64,000 nt of DNA from CAITZA01 sp937915285. GTDB taxonomy: Bacteria > Desulfobacterota > Desulfomonilia > Desulfomonilales > Desulfomonilaceae. The stretch covers positions 1 through 64,000 of the forward strand of contig DAISIV010000007.1 in NCBI GenBank assembly GCA_036821825.1. Reading direction: 5' to 3'. Under the pieces are notes generated by a model that saw only the letters and a program-made list of their open reading frames with translations, did not search any database and was not told the origin of the DNA. Position 1 is the stretch's first letter, and each line of letters starts with the position of its first letter. The position numbers were made by a program, and so were the translations under genes. Positions 62,240 to 64,000 of the stretch are shown one piece after another.

Positions 62240-63619
62240 ATGGTTAACTCACAGAGTGACATCCCACCTGGAGGAGCTGTCAATCCGGCAGATAAGCAAG
62301 GAAGATTCTCAAACAATTATTTTGATGGCCTGCCGGTCCGCGGCATACATAAGATGCTGTTTTTTCTTATCATGGCCGCTTATTTTTTTGAACAGTTTGA
62401 CAACTGGAACTTTGGATTCATAGCCCCTGCTCTAGCGCAATCCTGGGGGCTCAAACCAACGGACATCGCTACCATCCTTTTCTGGTACTTTATTGGTATG
62501 ACTTCCGGTGGATTCTTGGGAGGAGTTGTTTCGGACTTCATAGGCCGCAGAAAAACATTCCTAGCGTCCATCATCATTTTCTCAGTCTCTTCCATCATCA
62601 CCGGGCATACGGATAATTTTATCGTTTTCACAATATTTCGGGCCTTGACCGGTTTTGGTGTGTTTTGCATGATGGTCACTTCCCAGGCCTATATAGCTGA
62701 AATGGCTCCTGCGGAGAGCCGGGGCATGTGGCAGGGGAGGGTGGCGGCAATAGGCTTTTGCGCTGTCCCGGTAGTAGCCTTTATATGCCGGTTGGTCATC
62801 CCAATGTCAGAAGACGCCTGGAGATACATTTTCTACGCAGGTGGTTTGGGTCTAGTAACTTTTGCCCTCGGATTGAAATACCTCAAAGAGTCTCCGAGGT
62901 GGCTGGTGGCTCATGGAAGGATCAAGGAAGCGGAAGAAATTACAACATTTTTGACCGGGAAAGACATCGACCTGTCCGAGGCGGCTAAACTAGTGCCACC
63001 CAAAATAGCAGTCTCTGACGTGCTAATCGGCATGTTCACCCGGAAATACATCGGTAGGACCTTACTCCTGATGCTGTTGTTTGTTTGCATAACGCCAGCC
63101 GGATTCTTGTTGACAACCTGGACTACCCAATTATTAAAAATGCTCGGTTTCTCAGTAGCCGACAGTCTGACAGCCATGACCATAATCAGTATTGGTGTGC
63201 CAGCGGGTTGTTTTCTCAATTCGATAGTGTCCGACATGGGGGGACGAAAACTGCCTCTGGCGATTCTGGGCGTGCTAGCCGCAGTCTCATCATTCATTTT
63301 CGGTGGAATGAGTTCCCTGATGCTGCTCACCCTAGCTGGTTTTATGGTCACAGTATTCAACATGGCGCTCAATTTTACACTTTTTTCTTATACGGCTGAA
63401 TCCTACCCCACCAGAATGAGAAATACCGCTACCGGTTTTCATAATGGATTGGCTAGACTTTCCGTTTCAGCCTCCCAGCCCCTAATACCCATGATACATG
63501 CGGCTTACGGGTTTGTGGGAATCTTCACCTCGGTTGCCATCCTGTTCTTCCTGCCTGTGATCCCACTATTGATATGGGGCAAGAAAACGGGCGGAAAAAG
63601 TCTTGAGGAAATCGAATAG
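62240..63619 (+). CDS. MFS transporter, metabolite:proton symporter type
   Basis: 459 residues with 12 predicted helices. The loop-2 motif is GGVVSDFIGRRKTF, helix 4 has RALTGFGVFCMMVTSQAYIA, and loop 6 has LKESPRWLVAHGR, all typical of the sugar/organic-acid:H+ symporter branch. An N-terminal hydrophilic tail of about 30 residues precedes helix 1. GGAGAG lies just before the ATG. It is the last gene of the unit starting with the sulfatase-family enzyme and is convergent with a DASS-family transporter. It likely imports an organic acid or the enzyme substrate. Confidence 0.87.
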   Translation: MVNSQSDIPPGGAVNPADKQGRFSNNYFDGLPVRGIHKMLFFLIMAAYFFEQFDNWNFGFIAPALAQSWGLKPTDIATILFWYFIGMTSGGFLGGVVSDFIGRRKTFLASIIIFSVSSIITGHTDNFIVFTIFRALTGFGVFCMMVTSQAYIAEMAPAESRGMWQGRVAAIGFCAVPVVAFICRLVIPMSEDAWRYIFYAGGLGLVTFALGLKYLKESPRWLVAHGRIKEAEEITTFLTGKDIDLSEAAKLVPPKIAVSDVLIGMFTRKYIGRTLLLMLLFVCITPAGFLLTTWTTQLLKMLGFSVADSLTAMTIISIGVPAGCFLNSIVSDMGGRKLPLAILGVLAAVSSFIFGGMSSLMLLTLAGFMVTVFNMALNFTLFSYTAESYPTRMRNTATGFHNGLARLSVSASQPLIPMIHAAYGFVGIFTSVAILFFLPVIPLLIWGKKTGGKSLEEIE

Positions 63620-63647
63620 ACCTACAGCCGATTGAACTTGAACAGAA

Positions 63648-63679
63648 AGGGGAAACCGGGAATCAATTCGGTTTCCCCT
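63648..63679 (+). terminator. Hairpin terminator after the MFS gene
   Basis: AGGGGAAACCG (63648-63658) and CGGTTTCCCCT (63669-63679) form a perfect 11-bp stem with a 10-base loop, 29 bases past the stop. It is followed by CCGTTTTG, a poor T-tract. Confidence 0.7.
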
Positions 63680-63730
63680 CCGTTTTGAAGCTGAAATCTG
63701 AAAACTGATAGGGATGATCTGTGAATGAAT

Positions 63731-63749
63731 TGGGGGCATGACGCCCCCA
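63731..63749 (-). terminator. GC-rich hairpin after the DASS transporter gene
   Basis: TGGGGGC and GCCCCCA form a 7-bp stem with a 5-base loop, about 45 bases beyond the stop of the minus-strand transporter. No T-tract follows, so it may work with the adjacent hairpin. Confidence 0.45.
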
Positions 63750-63794
63750 GGTGATAATGGTCCAGGATTTGATTGGGGTTCACAAGTTGCCTGA

Positions 63795-64000
63795 TCAGGC
63801 AAGACCAACCAGCGGCAAAAGTATCCACAAACCGACCCAAAGGCCTATTCCACCCAAAATGTCAAAGAAAATTCCAGCCCTTACCATCTTGGTTATAGGA
63901 ACCATGCCGGACCCGTAAACAATGGCGTTTGGGGGCGTGGAAACCGGCAACATGAATCCCCAGCTTGCTCCAATGGTAGCTCCAATAGCCGGTGGAATCG
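63795..64000 (-). CDS. DASS-family (SLC13) sodium:dicarboxylate/sulfate symporter, C-terminal fragment
   Basis: Minus-strand frame open from the right edge to a TGA at 63795, giving the last 67 residues. It contains MLPVSTPPNAIVYGSG, the family hallmark near the last substrate-binding hairpin, then a final membrane helix (GLWVGLWILLPLVGLA). Members import di- or tricarboxylates, or sulfate, with sodium. The rest lies outside the window. A sulfate reducer or a syntroph would find either substrate useful. Confidence 0.9.
   Translation of the reverse strand, partial: IPPAIGATIGASWGFMLPVSTPPNAIVYGSGMVPITKMVRAGIFFDILGGIGLWVGLWILLPLVGLA

Overview
The window looks like chromosome of a Desulfobacterota (former Deltaproteobacteria) anaerobe, of the syntroph or sulfate-reducer type. 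This is inferred from gene content: indolepyruvate:ferredoxin oxidoreductase, a NapH/FixG-like polyferredoxin, a PfaA-like secondary-lipid synthase, many PAS-type hybrid kinases, and a Liv-type transporter operon ending in an acyl-CoA ligase. No rRNA, tRNA, CRISPR array, insertion sequence or phage block was seen.

Layout. 1-1189 is the 3' part of an LptF/LptG-type permease, followed by a GT-C-like membrane protein (1414-3072). 3181-9816 (minus) is a branched-chain-amino-acid-type ABC transporter operon (binding protein, LivH, LivM, LivG, LivF) ending with an acyl-CoA ligase, so it probably imports a carboxylic acid or amide and activates it. A lone family-5 solute-binding protein lies upstream (10311-12224). 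12553-19213 holds an asparagine-synthase-like protein without the N-terminal Cys, a transporter-HEAT-cNMP-binding fusion, a small DUF4337-like protein and a WecA/MraY-type phosphotransferase. 19332-25038 (minus) encodes a histidine kinase and NtrC-type regulator pair, plus an unusual fusion of a cNMP-binding domain, a degenerate sigma-54-type AAA domain and a membrane polyferredoxin. IorAB follow at 25624-27989, then an L,D-transpeptidase at 28450-29523.

The most striking part is 29555-37779 (minus). A PAS-PAS-GAF protein whose C-terminal helical domain resembles KaiA/RsbU-N is followed by KaiB, then by a two-domain KaiC that keeps the three phosphorylation-site residues, then by two PAS hybrid histidine kinases, one with an N-terminal PilZ-like domain. 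Gene order is kaiA-like, kaiB, kaiC, kinase, kinase. This is a candidate complete KaiABC-type timer with its own signalling output in a non-photosynthetic anaerobe.

Downstream, 38112-39203 (a thioester-reductase-like SDR) is divergent from a 2625-residue megasynthase (39491-47368) with the order FMN enoyl reductase (NMO/PfaD-like), KS, AT, ACP, KR, DH. A radical SAM protein follows. The rest is more ordinary: an HU/IHF-like protein, a MATE exporter, MetK and AhcY of the SAM cycle, a small membrane protein, a REC-GGDEF diguanylate cyclase, a secreted Cys-rich coiled-coil protein, and a large Cache-PAS hybrid kinase. It ends with a sulfatase-family enzyme that has Thr at the formylglycine position, a thioredoxin, an MFS transporter, and the C-terminus of a DASS-family carboxylate/sulfate transporter at the right edge.

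Assignments rest on motif recognition by eye; no database search was run. Start codons were chosen from ribosome-binding sites, and several are TTG or GTG.
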